From: Parapristionchus giblindavisi
Lineage: Eukaryota; Nematoda; Chromadorea; Rhabditida; Diplogasteridae
Length of the DNA stretch: 64,000 nt
NCBI GenBank assembly: GCA_943737045.1
Contig: CALSFV010000217.1
Location: forward strand, 62,001 to 126,000
Direction: 5' to 3'
The notes under the pieces are model-generated. The model did not search any database. It was given only the letters and a program-made list of their open reading frames with translations, and had not been told where the DNA came from. The position numbers and the translations under genes are program-made. This document shows positions 12,701 to 22,858 of the stretch, in pieces (position 1 is the first letter of the stretch; each line of letters opens with the position of its first letter).

Positions 12701-13315
12701 GTTCTTATCAGAGTGATGGTTACTTTTGTACTTAGGGCATTGTAGAATCAACAAAATATTACAGCTTGACATGAACTGAAGTGTTCATTATTCAGAATTT
12801 TTTGCTCTTTCTCGTGGTATATGACACGATAAGTTTCGCTAAAATATTGACGTGTCACGAATTCTTTAATGCCAAAAATGCGTGGTTCAATGTTGTTAAT
12901 TCGGCTGGAGCGGCCGTTGTTCAACATTGAACGTTGCAAATTATTCAGAATTTTTTGCTCTTTCGTTTGGTATATGACACGATGGGTTTCGCTGAAAATT
13001 TTTCATGTCAGGAATTGTTTTGTTCTTATCAGAGTGATGGTTACTTTTGTACTTAGGGCATTGTAGAATCAACAAAAGATTACAGCTTGACATGAACTGA
13101 AGTGTACATTATTCAGAATTTTTTGATCTTTCGTTTGGTGTATGACACGCTGGGTTTCGCTGAAAATTTTTCATGTCAGGAATTGTTTTGTTCTTATCAG
13201 AGTGATGGTTACTTTTGTACTTAGGGCATTGTAGAATCAACAAAAGATTACAGCTTGACATGAACTGAAGTGTTCATTATTCAGAATTTTTTTGCTCTTT
13301 CTCGTGGTATATGAC
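9750..13315. repeat. 1774-bp tandem duplication (5 L + 1 S + 1 bp)
   Basis: Units at 9811, 10011, 10332, 10653, 10974 and the S at 11295 recur 1774 bp later. Strong private marks are shared: AAAACATTGACG at 9783 and 11557, the ACGGGCC core at 9851 and 11625, TTAGCAGAG at 9968 and 11742, AAAATATTACAGC at 10978 and 12752, and AATGCGTGG at 11103 and 12877. The odd base in the period comes from a 1-bp T insertion (11513-11519), itself copied to 13287-13293. The two ends are chimeric, since 9690 and 13237 belong to other unit types just outside. Confidence 0.88.
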
Positions 13316-13879
13316 ACGATAAGTTTCGCTAAAATATTGACGTGTCACGAATTCTTTAATGCCAAAAATGCATGGTTCAATGTTGTTAATTCGGCTGGAG
13401 CGGCCGTTGTTCAACATGGAACGTTGCAAATTATTCAGAATTTTTTGCTCTTTCGTTTGGTATATGACACGCTGGGTTTCGCTGAAAATTTTTCATGTCA
13501 GGAATTGTTTTGTTCTTATCAGAGTGATGGTTACTTTTGTACTTAGGGCATTGTAGAATCAACAAAAGATCACAGCTTGACATGAACTGAAGTGTACATT
13601 ATTCAGAATTTTTTGCTCTTTCTCGTGGTATATGACACGATAAGTTTCGCTAAAACATTGACGTGTCACGAATTCTTTAATGCCAAAAATGCATGGTTCA
13701 ATGTTGTTAATTCGGCTGGACGGGCCCTTGTTCAACATGGAACGTTGCAAATTATTCAGAATTTTTTGCTCTTTCGTTTCGTATATGACACGCTGGGTTT
13801 CGCTGAAAATTTTTCATGTCAGGAATTGTTTTGTTCTTATCAGAGTGATGGTTACTTTTGTACTTAGGGCATTGTAGAA

Positions 13880-15973
13880 TCAACAAAAGATTACAGCTTG
13901 ACATGAACTGAAGTGTTCATTATTCAGAATTTTTTGCTCTTTCTCGTGGTATATGACACGATAAGTTTCGCTAAAATATTGACGTGTCACGAATTCTTTA
14001 ATGCCAAAAATGCATGGTTCAATGTTGTTAATTCGGCTGGAGCGGCCGTTGTTCAACATGGAACGTTGCAAATTATTCAGAATTTTTTGCTCTTTCGTTT
14101 GGTATATGACACGCTGGTTTTCGCTGAAAATTTTTCATGTCAGGAATTGTTTTGTTCTTATCAGAGTGATGGTTACTTTTGTACTTAGGGCATTGTAGAA
14201 TCAACAAAAGATTACAGCTTGACATGAACTGAAGTGTACATTATTCAGAATTTTTTGCTCTTTCTCGTGGTATATGACACGATAAGTTTCGCTAAAATAT
14301 TGACGTGTCACGAATTCTTTAATGCCAAAAATGCATGGTTCAATGTTGTTAATTCGGCTGGAGCGGCCGTTGTTCAACATTGAACGTTGCAAATTATTCA
14401 GAATTTTTTGCTCTTTCGTTTGGTATATGACACGATGGGTTTCGCTGAAAATTTTTCATGTCAGGAATTGTTTTGTTCTTATCAGAGTGATGGTTACTTT
14501 TGTACTTAGGGCATTGTAGAATCAACAAAAGATTACAGCTTGACATGAACTGAAGTGTTCATTATTCAGAATTTTTTGCTCTTTCTCGTGGTATATGACA
14601 CGATAAGTTTCGCTAAAATATTGACGTGTCACGAATTCTTTAATGCCAAAAATGCATGGTTCAATGTTGTTAATTCGGCTGGAGCGGCCGTTGTTCAACA
14701 TTGAACGTTGCAAATTATTCAGAATTTTTTGCTCTTTCGTTTGGTATATGACACGATGGGTTTCGCTGAAAATTTTTCATGTCAGGAATTGTTTTGTTCT
14801 TATCAGAGTGATGGTTACTTTTGTACTTAGGGCATTGTAGAATCAACAAAAGATTACAGCTTGACATGAACTGAAGTGTACATTATTCAGAATTTTTTGA
14901 TCTTTCGTTTGGTGTATGACACGCTGGGTTTCGCTGAAAATTTTTCATGTCAGGAATTGTTTTGTTCTTATCAGAGTGATGGTTACTTTTGTACTTAGGG
15001 CATTGTAGAATCAACAAAAGATTACAGCTTGACATGAACTGAAGTGTTCATTATTCAGAATTTTTTGCTCTTTCTCGTGGTATATGACACGATAAGTTTC
15101 GCTAAAATATTGACGTGTCACGAATTCTTTAATGCCAAAAATGCATGGTTCAATGTTGTTAATTCGGCTGGAGCGGCCGTTGTTCAACATGGAACGTTGC
15201 AAATTATTCAGAATTTTTTGCTCTTTCGTTTGGTATATGACACGCTGGTTTTCGCTGAAAATTTTTCATGTCAGGAATTGTTTTGTTCTTATCAGAGTGA
15301 TGGTTACTTTTGTACTTAGGGCATTGTAGAATCAACAAAAGATTACAGCTTGACATGAACTGAAGTGTACATTATTCAGAATTTTTTGCTCTTTCTCGTG
15401 GTATATGACACGATAAGTTTCGCTAAAATATTGACGTGTCACGAATTCTTTAATGCCAAAAATGCATGGTTCAATGTTGTTAATTCGGCTGGAGCGGCCG
15501 TTGTTCAACATTGAACGTTGCAAATTATTCAGAATTTTTTGCTCTTTCGTTTGGTATATGACACGATGGGTTTCGCTGAAAATTTTTCATGTCAGGAATT
15601 GTTTTGTTCTTATCAGAGTGATGGTTACTTTTGTACTTAGGGCATTGTAGAATCAACAAAAGATTACAGCTTGACATGAACTGAAGTGTTCATTATTCAG
15701 AATTTTTTGCTCTTTCTCGTGGTATATGACACGATAAGTTTCGCTAAAATATTGACGTGTCACGAATTCTTTAATGCCAAAAATGCATGGTTCAATGTTG
15801 TTAATTCGGCTGGAGCGGCCGTTGTTCAACATTGAACGTTGCAAATTATTCAGAATTTTTTGCTCTTTCGTTTGGTATATGACACGATGGGTTTCGCTGA
15901 AAATTTTTCATGTCAGGAATTGTTTTGTTCTTATCAGAGTGATGGTTACTTTTGTACTTAGGGCATTGTAGAA
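13880..15973. repeat. 1131-bp higher-order repeat (3 L + 1 S), nearly two copies
   Basis: L units at 13880 (GTGTTCATT and CTGGTTTTCG), 14201 (ACACGATGGG) and 14522 (GTGTTCATT and ACACGATGGG), plus the S at 14843 (TTTTTTGATC), are followed by the same three L types at 15011, 15332 and 15653. The offset is 1131 bp. The second copy continues as an L at 15974 in place of the S. Confidence 0.78.
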
Positions 15974-17211
15974 TCAACAAAAGATTACAGCTTGACATGA
16001 ACTGAAGTGTACATTATTCAGAATTTTTTGCTCTTTCTCGTGGTATATGACACGATAAGTTTCGCTAAAATATTGACGTGTCACGAATTCTTTAATGCCA
16101 AAAATGCATGGTTCAATGTTGTTAATTCGGCTGGAGCGGCCGTTGTTCAACATGGAACGTTGCAAATTATTCAGAATTTTTTGCTCTTTCGTTTGGTATA
16201 TGACACGCTGGGCCTCGCTGAAAATTTTTCATGTCAGGAATTGTTTTGTTCTTATCAGAGTGATGGTTACTTTTGTACTTAGGGCATTGTAGAATCAACA
16301 AAAGATCACAGCTTGACATGAACTGAAGTGTACATTATTCAGAATATTTTGCTCTTTCTCGTGGTATATGACACGATAAGTTTCGCTAAAATATTGACGT
16401 GTCACGAATTCTTTAATGCCAAAAATGCATGGTTCAATGTTGTTAATTCGGCTGGAGCGGCCGTTGTTCAACATGGAACGTTGCAAATTATTCAGAATTT
16501 TTTGCTCTTTCGTTTGGTGTATGACACGCTGTGTTTCGCTGAAAATTTTTCATGTCAGGAATTGTTTTGTTCTTATCAGAGTGATGGTTACTTTTGTACT
16601 TAGGGCATTGTAGAATCAACAAAAGATTACAGCTTGACATGAACTGAAGTGTACATTATTCAGAATTTTTTGCTCTTTCTCGTGGTATATGACACGATAA
16701 GTTTCGCTAAAATATTGACGTGTCACGAATTCTTTAATGCCAAAAATGCATGGTTCAATGTTGTTAATTCGGCTGGAGCGGCCGTTGTTCAACATGGAAC
16801 GTTGCAAATTATTCAGAATTTTTTGCTCTTTCGTTTGGTGTATGACACGCTGTGTTTCGCTGAAAATTTTTCATGTCAGGAATTGTTTTGTTCTTATCAG
16901 AGTGATGGTTACTTTTGTACTTAGGGCATTGTAGAATCAACAAAAGATTACAGCTTGACATGAACTGAAGTGTTCATTATTCAGAATTTTTTGCTCTTTC
17001 TCGTGGTATATGACACGATAAGTTTCGCTAAAATATTGACGTGTCACGAATTCTTTAATGCCAAAAATGCATGGTTCAATGTTGTTAATTCGGCTGGAGC
17101 GGCCGTTGTTCAACATGGAACGTTGCAAATTATTCAGAATTTTTTGCTCTTTCGTTTGGTATATGACACGCTGGTTTTCGCTGAAAATTTTTCATGTCAG
17201 GAATTGTTTTG

Positions 17212-17336
17212 TTCTTATCAGAGTGATGGTTACTTTTGTACTTAGGGCATTGTAGAATCAACAAAAGATTACAGCTTGACATGAACTGAAGTGTACATTA
17301 TTCAGAATTTTTTGCTCTTTCTCGTGGTATTTGACA
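17212..17336. repeat. Target-site duplication, left copy (125 bp)
   Basis: This stretch starts at TTCTTATCAG and ends at GGTATTTGACA immediately before the T8 tract of the insert. By eye it is identical to 19237-19361. Both copies carry TATTTGAC where I see TATATGAC in other units, so they descend from one mutated target unit. Removing the element plus one copy restores the satellite phase exactly (TCAACAAAAG at 17258 and 19283 are 2025 bp apart: 1900 + 125). Confidence 0.9.
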
Positions 17337-17344
17337 TTTTTTTT
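17337..17344 (-). other. Short A tail of the LINE
   Basis: Eight T on the plus strand equal A8 at the 3' end of the minus-strand element. The tail sits between TTCAATGTC (3' untranslated end) and TGTCAAATACC (target). TGTC therefore occurs on both sides of the tail, a possible microhomology used in priming. No AATAAA signal is visible in the nine untranslated bases. Confidence 0.75.
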
Positions 17345-17353
17345 GACATTGAA

Positions 17354-19234
17354 CTACTTTATCAGCTCATGGGTGTTACGTAGCTGGGTTGCCATGAAAT
17401 TTCTCCATTCCGAACGATTGTGCCTCGCAATTTGCATGAATTGAGGACCAGCAGCCTTCACGAAATCGTCCCTCCATCTCTTGACTGGGCGTCCCTGTTT
17501 CCTCTTGCAACTGGGGGTCCAATTGAGCACACTCAGCGACCATCGATCATGCCGCAGTCTCGAGAGCCTCTCTACCCACAACCACCTCCGTCTCTCCGCT
17601 TCCCTAACAACGTCCTTGAAATTTGTAATGTCACGGATTTGCTCATTGGATATTCGGTCCAGAATTGAAACCCCGAGAGTTTTACGTTCGAGTCTACGCT
17701 GGGCAACTGACAGCCTTTGCTTTTCACGTTTACTGAGATACCATGTTTCGGAGCCATAAAGAAATGCAGGGAGGACCACCCCATCAAACAGCCGTTTTTT
17801 CAAATACATTGGACAACCCCTTTTTCGGAAGAATTCCGAATATTTGAAGAATGCCCAGTTCCCACTTCGAATTCTTCGGTGAATTTCACCCTCAAACCGT
17901 TTTATTCCCAGAGTAATTTCCTGTCCCAAATACACAACCCTTTCCATAACCTTCACCTGATCTCCCGCAACAGTAACCGGTTCACTTCTTGGATTGGTAG
18001 ATAGCGCCACAGTTTTATTCCCGTTGAGACGCAGCCCCACCTTTTGCAACTCTCCTTCCAATTGAGCAACCATGGTTTGGGCTTGACGAGCATTATGCGC
18101 TATGAGGACACAATCATCTGCGTATAGTAAATGTGAGAGATATTCCCCATTGACCCTAACTCCTTTCTCTTCCCAATTGAGATTATTGAAAACTGTATCT
18201 AGTACCGATGTGAATAGGCGAGGGCTTAATCCATCCCCCTGCCGTACACCCCTCCCGATTGAAACCTCTACTCCCTTTCCATTTACTATGACCTTGCTTC
18301 TACTCTGAACAGTGAGCGACTGCATAAAGCGAACGTAAGTGGAGTGAACTCCATCACGCTCAAGTGCAGATAATACTGAATCACACTGAACTGAATCGAA
18401 AGCCTTACTTACATCAAGAAATAGGAGATAAAGGGGAAAGTGGTATTCCCTTGATGATGTAATGAGTGTGTTAAGAATAAAAATCCCATCCACCGTAGAA
18501 TGCCCCGAACGGAAACCCAGTTGTTCTCGAGATCTATTATCATCAAGACAACTCCCAATTCTATTATTGATGACAGATGTAAGGGTTTTTTGTACCACCG
18601 GGAGAAGGGATATAGGCCGATAGTTTTTGGGTGTAGTTTTATCCCCTCCCTTATGCAGAAGTATGGTACGACTATCACCAAACCCAGATGGAATGATACC
18701 ATTTTGAAGGATACCATTGAATATGGAAGCGAGGTAAGGTGATAGAATGTCGGCTCCGACCTTCAGCATTTCCCCGGTGACGCCATCCTCCCCAGGAGAT
18801 TTTCCCGATGTGAATGCTCTTAGAACGCTCTCTATTTCGTCTCTCTCAATTGGGATGAATTCATCCTCCGACTCTTTCACAATGTAATGTTTGCCCCCAT
18901 CCCCTTTGTATAAGTCATTATAAAAATTCATGAACACTCTCTCCAACTCAGCTTGACTACTGACTACCCCATTTGGACCCTGCAATCTCACAATGCGCTC
19001 TTTCCCTGCACTTTGTTTCCCCAAAACCTTTTTATAATTTCTACCCTCCTCAACCGCCTTCTCAACCATCCTAGTCATCCTATCTATTGCATCCTGTTGG
19101 ATACTCCCTCTTAGTGATTTATTGATAGCAACCCACTGTACCCTATCTCTCCCCTGCACTGTTGCTTTGAGCTTGTACCTCTCTGCAAACAGTTTGGTAG
19201 TCCTATTGGAATAGCGGGGTACCGTAGCAGCAGG
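17354..19234 (-). CDS. Reverse transcriptase of RTE-type retrotransposon, 5'-partial
   Basis: The frame is open from the 5' junction (first in-element codon at 19234-19232) to TAG at 17356-17354, about 626 codons without frameshift or stop. There is no ATG near the upstream end. The codon at 19159 that a bacterial gene finder would use is GTG, so I treat the gene as 5'-truncated. Counting from that GTG, the motifs are: SGKSPGEDGVTGEML at 118-132; RPISLLP at 181-187; GFRSGHST at 215-222; FLDVSKAFDS at 247-256 with catalytic D249; GVRQGDGLSP at 304-313; YADD at 346-349 with catalytic D348 and D349; LGQEI at 411-415. The C-terminal region has LYGSETW (467-473) and GRPVKRWRDD (556-565), typical of the RTE clade. 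All polymerase residues look intact. The product would copy element RNA at a nicked chromosomal site, but the endonuclease domain is lost and no promoter is visible, so this copy is probably not autonomous. BovB-like or other RTE relatives are possible. Confidence 0.9.
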   Translation of the reverse strand, partial: PAATVPRYSNRTTKLFAERYKLKATVQGRDRVQWVAINKSLRGSIQQDAIDRMTRMVEKAVEEGRNYKKVLGKQSAGKERIVRLQGPNGVVSSQAELERVFMNFYNDLYKGDGGKHYIVKESEDEFIPIERDEIESVLRAFTSGKSPGEDGVTGEMLKVGADILSPYLASIFNGILQNGIIPSGFGDSRTILLHKGGDKTTPKNYRPISLLPVVQKTLTSVINNRIGSCLDDNRSREQLGFRSGHSTVDGIFILNTLITSSREYHFPLYLLFLDVSKAFDSVQCDSVLSALERDGVHSTYVRFMQSLTVQSRSKVIVNGKGVEVSIGRGVRQGDGLSPRLFTSVLDTVFNNLNWEEKGVRVNGEYLSHLLYADDCVLIAHNARQAQTMVAQLEGELQKVGLRLNGNKTVALSTNPRSEPVTVAGDQVKVMERVVYLGQEITLGIKRFEGEIHRRIRSGNWAFFKYSEFFRKRGCPMYLKKRLFDGVVLPAFLYGSETWYLSKREKQRLSVAQRRLERKTLGVSILDRISNEQIRDITNFKDVVREAERRRWLWVERLSRLRHDRWSLSVLNWTPSCKRKQGRPVKRWRDDFVKAAGPQFMQIARHNRSEWRNFMATQLRNTHELIK

Positions 19235-19236
19235 GA

Positions 19237-19361
19237 TTCTTATCAGAGTGATGGTTACTTTTGTACTTAGGGCATTGTAGAATCAACAAAAGATTACAGC
19301 TTGACATGAACTGAAGTGTACATTATTCAGAATTTTTTGCTCTTTCTCGTGGTATTTGACA
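19237..19361. repeat. Target-site duplication, right copy (125 bp)
   Basis: This is the partner of 17212-17336, including the private TATTTGAC change at 19353-19360. On its left it abuts the 5' end of the element (CAGGGA). On its right it continues without break into satellite (CGATAAGTTTCG). The match stops at 19361 because the next base is C here and T (A tail) on the left side. Confidence 0.9.
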
Positions 19362-21208
19362 CGATAAGTTTCGCTAAAATATTGACGTGTCACGAATTCT
19401 TTAATGCCAAAAATGCATGGTTCAATGTTGTTAATTCGGCTGGAGCGGCCGTTGTTCAACATTGAACGTTGCAAATTATTCAGAATTTTTTGCTCTTTCG
19501 TTTGGTATATGACACGATGGGTTTCGCTGAAAATTTTTCATGTCAGGAATTGTTTTGTTCTTATCAGAGTGATGGTTACTTTTGTACTTAGGGCATTGTA
19601 GAATCAACAAAAGATTACAGCTTGACATGAACTGAAGTGTACATTATTCAGAATTTTTTGCTCTTTCTCGTGGTATATGACACGATAAGTTTCGCTAAAA
19701 TATTGACGTGTCACGAATTCTTTAATGCCAAAAATGCATGGTTCAATGTTGTTAATTCGGCTGGAGCGGCCGTTGTTCAACATGGAACGTTGCAAATTAT
19801 TCAGAATTTTTTGCTCTTTCGTTTGGTGTATGACACGCTGTGTTTCGCTGAAAATTTTTCATGTCAGGAATTGTTTTGTTCTTATCAGAGTGATGGTTAC
19901 TTTTGTACTTAGGGCATTGTAGAATCAACAAAAGATTACAGCTTGACATGAACTGAAGTGTACATTATTCAGAATTTTTTGCTCTTTCTCGTGGTATATG
20001 ACACGATAAGTTTCGCTAAAATATTGACGTGTCACGAATTCTTTAATGCCAAAAATGCATGGTTCAATGTTGTTAATTCGGCTGGAGCGGCCGTTGTTGA
20101 ACATGGAACGTTGCAAATTATTCAGAATTTTTTGCTCTTTCGTTTGGTATATGACACGCTGGGCCTCGCTGAAAATTTTTCATGTCAGGAATTGTTTTGT
20201 TCTTATCAGAGTGATGGTTACTTTTGTACTTAGGGCATTGTAGAATCAACAAAAGATCACAGCTTGACATGAACTGAAGTGTACATTATTCAGAATATTT
20301 TGCTCTTTCTCGTGGTATATGACACGATAAGTTTCGCTAAAATATTGACGTGTCACGAATTCTTTAATGCCAAAAATGCATGGTTCAATGTTGTTAATTC
20401 GGCTGGAGCGGCCGTTGTTCAACATGGAACGTTGCAAATTATTCAGAATTTTTTGCTCTTTCGTTTGGTGTATGACACGCTGTGTTTCGCTGAAAATTTT
20501 TCATGTCAGGAATTGTTTTGTTCTTATCAGAGTGATGGTTACTTTTGTACTTAGGGCATTGTAGAATCAACAAAAGATTACAGCTTGACATGAACTGAAG
20601 TGTACATTATTCAGAATTTTTTGCTCTTTCTCGTGGTATATGACACGATAAGTTTCGCTAAAATATTGACGTGTCACGAATTCTTTAATGCCAAAAATGC
20701 ATGGTTCAATGTTGTTAATTCGGCTGGAGCGGCCGTTGTTCAACATGGAACGTTGCAAATTATTCAGAATTTTTTGCTCTTTCGTTTGGTATATGACACG
20801 CTGGGTTTCGCTGAAAATTTTTCATGTCAGGAATTGTTTTGTTCTTATCAGAGTGATGGTTACTTTTGTACTTAGGGCATTGTAGAATCAACAAAAGATT
20901 ACAGCTTGACATGAACTGAAGTGTACATTATTCAGAATGTTTTGCTCTTTCTCGTGGTATATGACACGATAAGTTTCGCTAAAATATTGACGTGTCACGA
21001 ATTCTTTAATGCCAAAAATGCATGGTTCAATGTTGTTAATTCGGCTGGAGCGGCCGTTGTTCAACATTGAACGTTGCAAATTATTCAGAATTTTTTGCTC
21101 TTTCGTTTGGTATATGACACGATGGGTTTCGCTGAAAATTTTTCATGTCAGGAATTGTTTTGTTCTTATCAGAGTGATGGTTACTTTTGTACTTAGGGCA
21201 TTGTAGAA

Positions 21209-22858
21209 TCAACAAAAGATTACAGCTTTACATGAACTGAAGTGTACATTATTCAGAATTTTTTGCTCTTTCTCGTGGTATATGACACGATAAGTTTCGC
21301 TAAAATATTGACGTGTCACGAATTCTTTAATGCCAAAAATGCATGGTTCAATGTTGTTAATTCGGCTGGAGCGGCCGTTGTTCAACATTGAATGTTGCAA
21401 ATTATTCAGAATTTTTTGCTCTTTCGTTTGGTATATGACACGATGGGTTTCGCTGAAAATTTTTCATGTCAGGAATTGTTTTGTTCTTATCAGAGTGATG
21501 GTTACTTTTGTACTTAGGGCATTGTAGAATCAACAAAAGATTACAGCTTGACATGAACTGAAGTGTACATTATTCATAATGTTTTGCTCTTCCTCGTGGT
21601 ATATGACACGCTGGGTTTCGCTGAAAGTTTTTCATGTCAGGAACTGTTTTGTTCTTATCAGAGTGATGGTTACTTATGTACTTAGGGCATTGTAGAATCA
21701 ACAAAAGATTACAGCTTGACATGAACTGAAGTGTACATTATTCAGAATTATTTGCTCTTTCGTTTGGTGTATGGCACGCTGGGTTTCGCTGAAAATTTTT
21801 CATGTCAGGAATTGTTTTGTTCTTATCAGAGTGATGGTTACTTTTGTACTTAGGGCATTGTAGAATCAACAAAAGATTACAGCTTGACATGAACTGAAGT
21901 GTACATTATTCAGAATGTTTTGCTCTTTCGTTTGGTGTATGACACGCTGGGTTTCGCTGAAAATTTTTCATGTCAGGAATTGTTTTGTTCTTATCAGAGT
22001 GATGGTTACTTTTGTACTTAGAGCATTGTAGAATCAACAAAAGATTACAGCTTGACATGAACTGAAGTGTACATTATTCAGAATTTTTTGCTCTTTCTCG
22101 TGGTATATGACACGATAAGTTTCGCTAAAATATTGACGTGTCACGAATTCTTTAATGCCAAAAATGCATGGTTCAATGTTGTTAATTCGGCTGGAGCGGC
22201 CGTTGTTCAACATTGAATGTTGCAAATTATTCAGAATTTTTTGCTCTTTCGTTTGGTATATGACACGATGGGTTTCGCTGAAAATTTTTCATGTCAGGAA
22301 TTGTTTTGTTCTTATCAGAGTGATGGTTACTTTTGTACTTAGGGCATTGTAGAATCAACAAAAGATTACAGCTTGACATGAACTGAAGTGTACATTATTC
22401 AGAATGTTTTGCTCTTCCTCGTGGTATATGACACGCTGGGTTTCGCTGAAAGTTTTTCATGTCAGGAACTGTTTTGTTCTTATCAGAGTGATGGTTACTT
22501 ATGTACTTAGGGCATTGTAGAATCAACAAAAGATTACAGCTTGACATGAACTGAAGTGTACATTATTCAGAATTATTTGCTCTTTCGTTTGGTGTATGGC
22601 ACGCTGGGTTTCGCTGAAATTTTTTCATGTCAGGAATTGTTTTGTTCTTATCAGAGTGATGGTTACTTTTGTACTTAGGGCATTGTAGAATCAACAAAAG
22701 ATTACAGCTTGACATGAACTGAAGTGTACATTATTCAGAATGTTTTGCTCTTTCGTTTGGTGTATGACACGCTGGGATTCGCTGAAAATTTTTCATGTCA
22801 GGAATTGTTTTGTTCTTATCAGAGTGATGGTTACTTTTGTACTTAGAGCATTGTAGAA
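21209..22858. repeat. 825-bp higher-order repeat (L + 3 S), two copies
   Basis: An L unit with ATTGAATGTTG is followed by three distinctive S units: one with CTCTTCCTCGTGG, GAAAGTTTTTC and TTACTTATGTAC; one with GAATTATTTGC and TGTATGGCAC; one ending TTAGAGCATTG. The set starts at 21209 and again at 22034, and a third L of the same type starts at 22859. Differences between the copies are few: CATAATG against CAGAATG near 21574 and 22399, GAAATTTTTTC at 22616, GGGATTCGC near 22775. Confidence 0.88.
21383..21397. repeat. Perfect 15-bp palindrome in ATTGAATGTTG units (exemplar)
   Basis: CAACATT-G-AATGTTG is a perfect inverted repeat with a 1-base centre. It arises from a C-to-T change at the common CAACATTGAACGTTG and occurs in a subset of L units, including 21209, 22034, 22859, 23501, 23990, 24632, 33311, 39989, 42266, 47402, 49328, 49970, 53531, 61676 and 63770. 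The common CATGGAACG variant lacks the symmetry. Confidence 0.6.

Larger units (their letters stand above)
1..17336. repeat. Satellite array, left block (L-rich)
   Basis: Head-to-tail tandem repeat in one orientation. It begins inside an L unit (base 1 corresponds to base 322) and, phased on TCAACAAAAG, contains 48 complete 321-bp L units from 169 to 17257 and ten 168-bp S units. The S units start at about 1131, 2262, 3072, 4524, 5655, 6144, 7917, 11295, 13069 and 14843. The block ends in an L unit interrupted at 17336 by the retrotransposon. Lengths fit these counts with only a 1-bp deletion near 937-940 and 1-bp T insertions near 11513-11519 and 13287-13293. Variants typical of this block include GATCACAGC for GATTACAGC, GTGTTCATT for GTGTACATT, and GCTGTGTTTCG or GCTGGCCTCG-like changes in the A half. 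No gene is visible. Confidence 0.97.
17337..19236 (-). mobile_element. 5'-truncated RTE-clade LINE insertion
   Basis: A 1,900-bp non-satellite insert lies between two identical 125-bp satellite segments. Read on the minus strand it holds an open reverse-transcriptase frame running from the 5' junction to a TAG at 17356-17354, then nine bases of 3' untranslated sequence and A8 at 17344-17337. A missing 5' end, short A tail and target-site duplication are hallmarks of target-primed reverse transcription. RTE elements are known for very short 3' untranslated regions and frequent 5' truncation, which fits. The N-terminal endonuclease expected of a full RTE element is absent. It is the only non-satellite DNA in the window and is not copied into any higher-order repeat here. 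Confidence 0.93.

Noticed and set aside
1..17257. CRISPR array
   Set aside because: Whole 321- and 168-bp units repeat head to tail; there are no short repeats alternating with unique spacers and no cas genes.
18500..18742. Plus-strand and alternative-frame ORFs within the LINE (for example 17420-17668, 17717-18004, 18102-18308, 18500-18742, and minus 18409-18717)
   Set aside because: They are shadows of the intact reverse-transcriptase frame on the minus strand and show no recognisable motifs.
19157..19159. GTG at 19159 as the true start of the reverse transcriptase
   Set aside because: The frame stays open past the GTG to the element's 5' junction and on into satellite, the host appears eukaryotic, and RTE polyproteins begin with an endonuclease well upstream. 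The end is a truncation, not a start.
17337..19236. Group II intron or bacterial retron as the source of the reverse transcriptase
   Set aside because: The RPISLLP, RQGDGLSP, LGQEI and LYGSETW motifs, the A tail, 5' truncation and target-site duplication fit a non-LTR retrotransposon; I saw no intron RNA domain V-like sequence or retron RNA.
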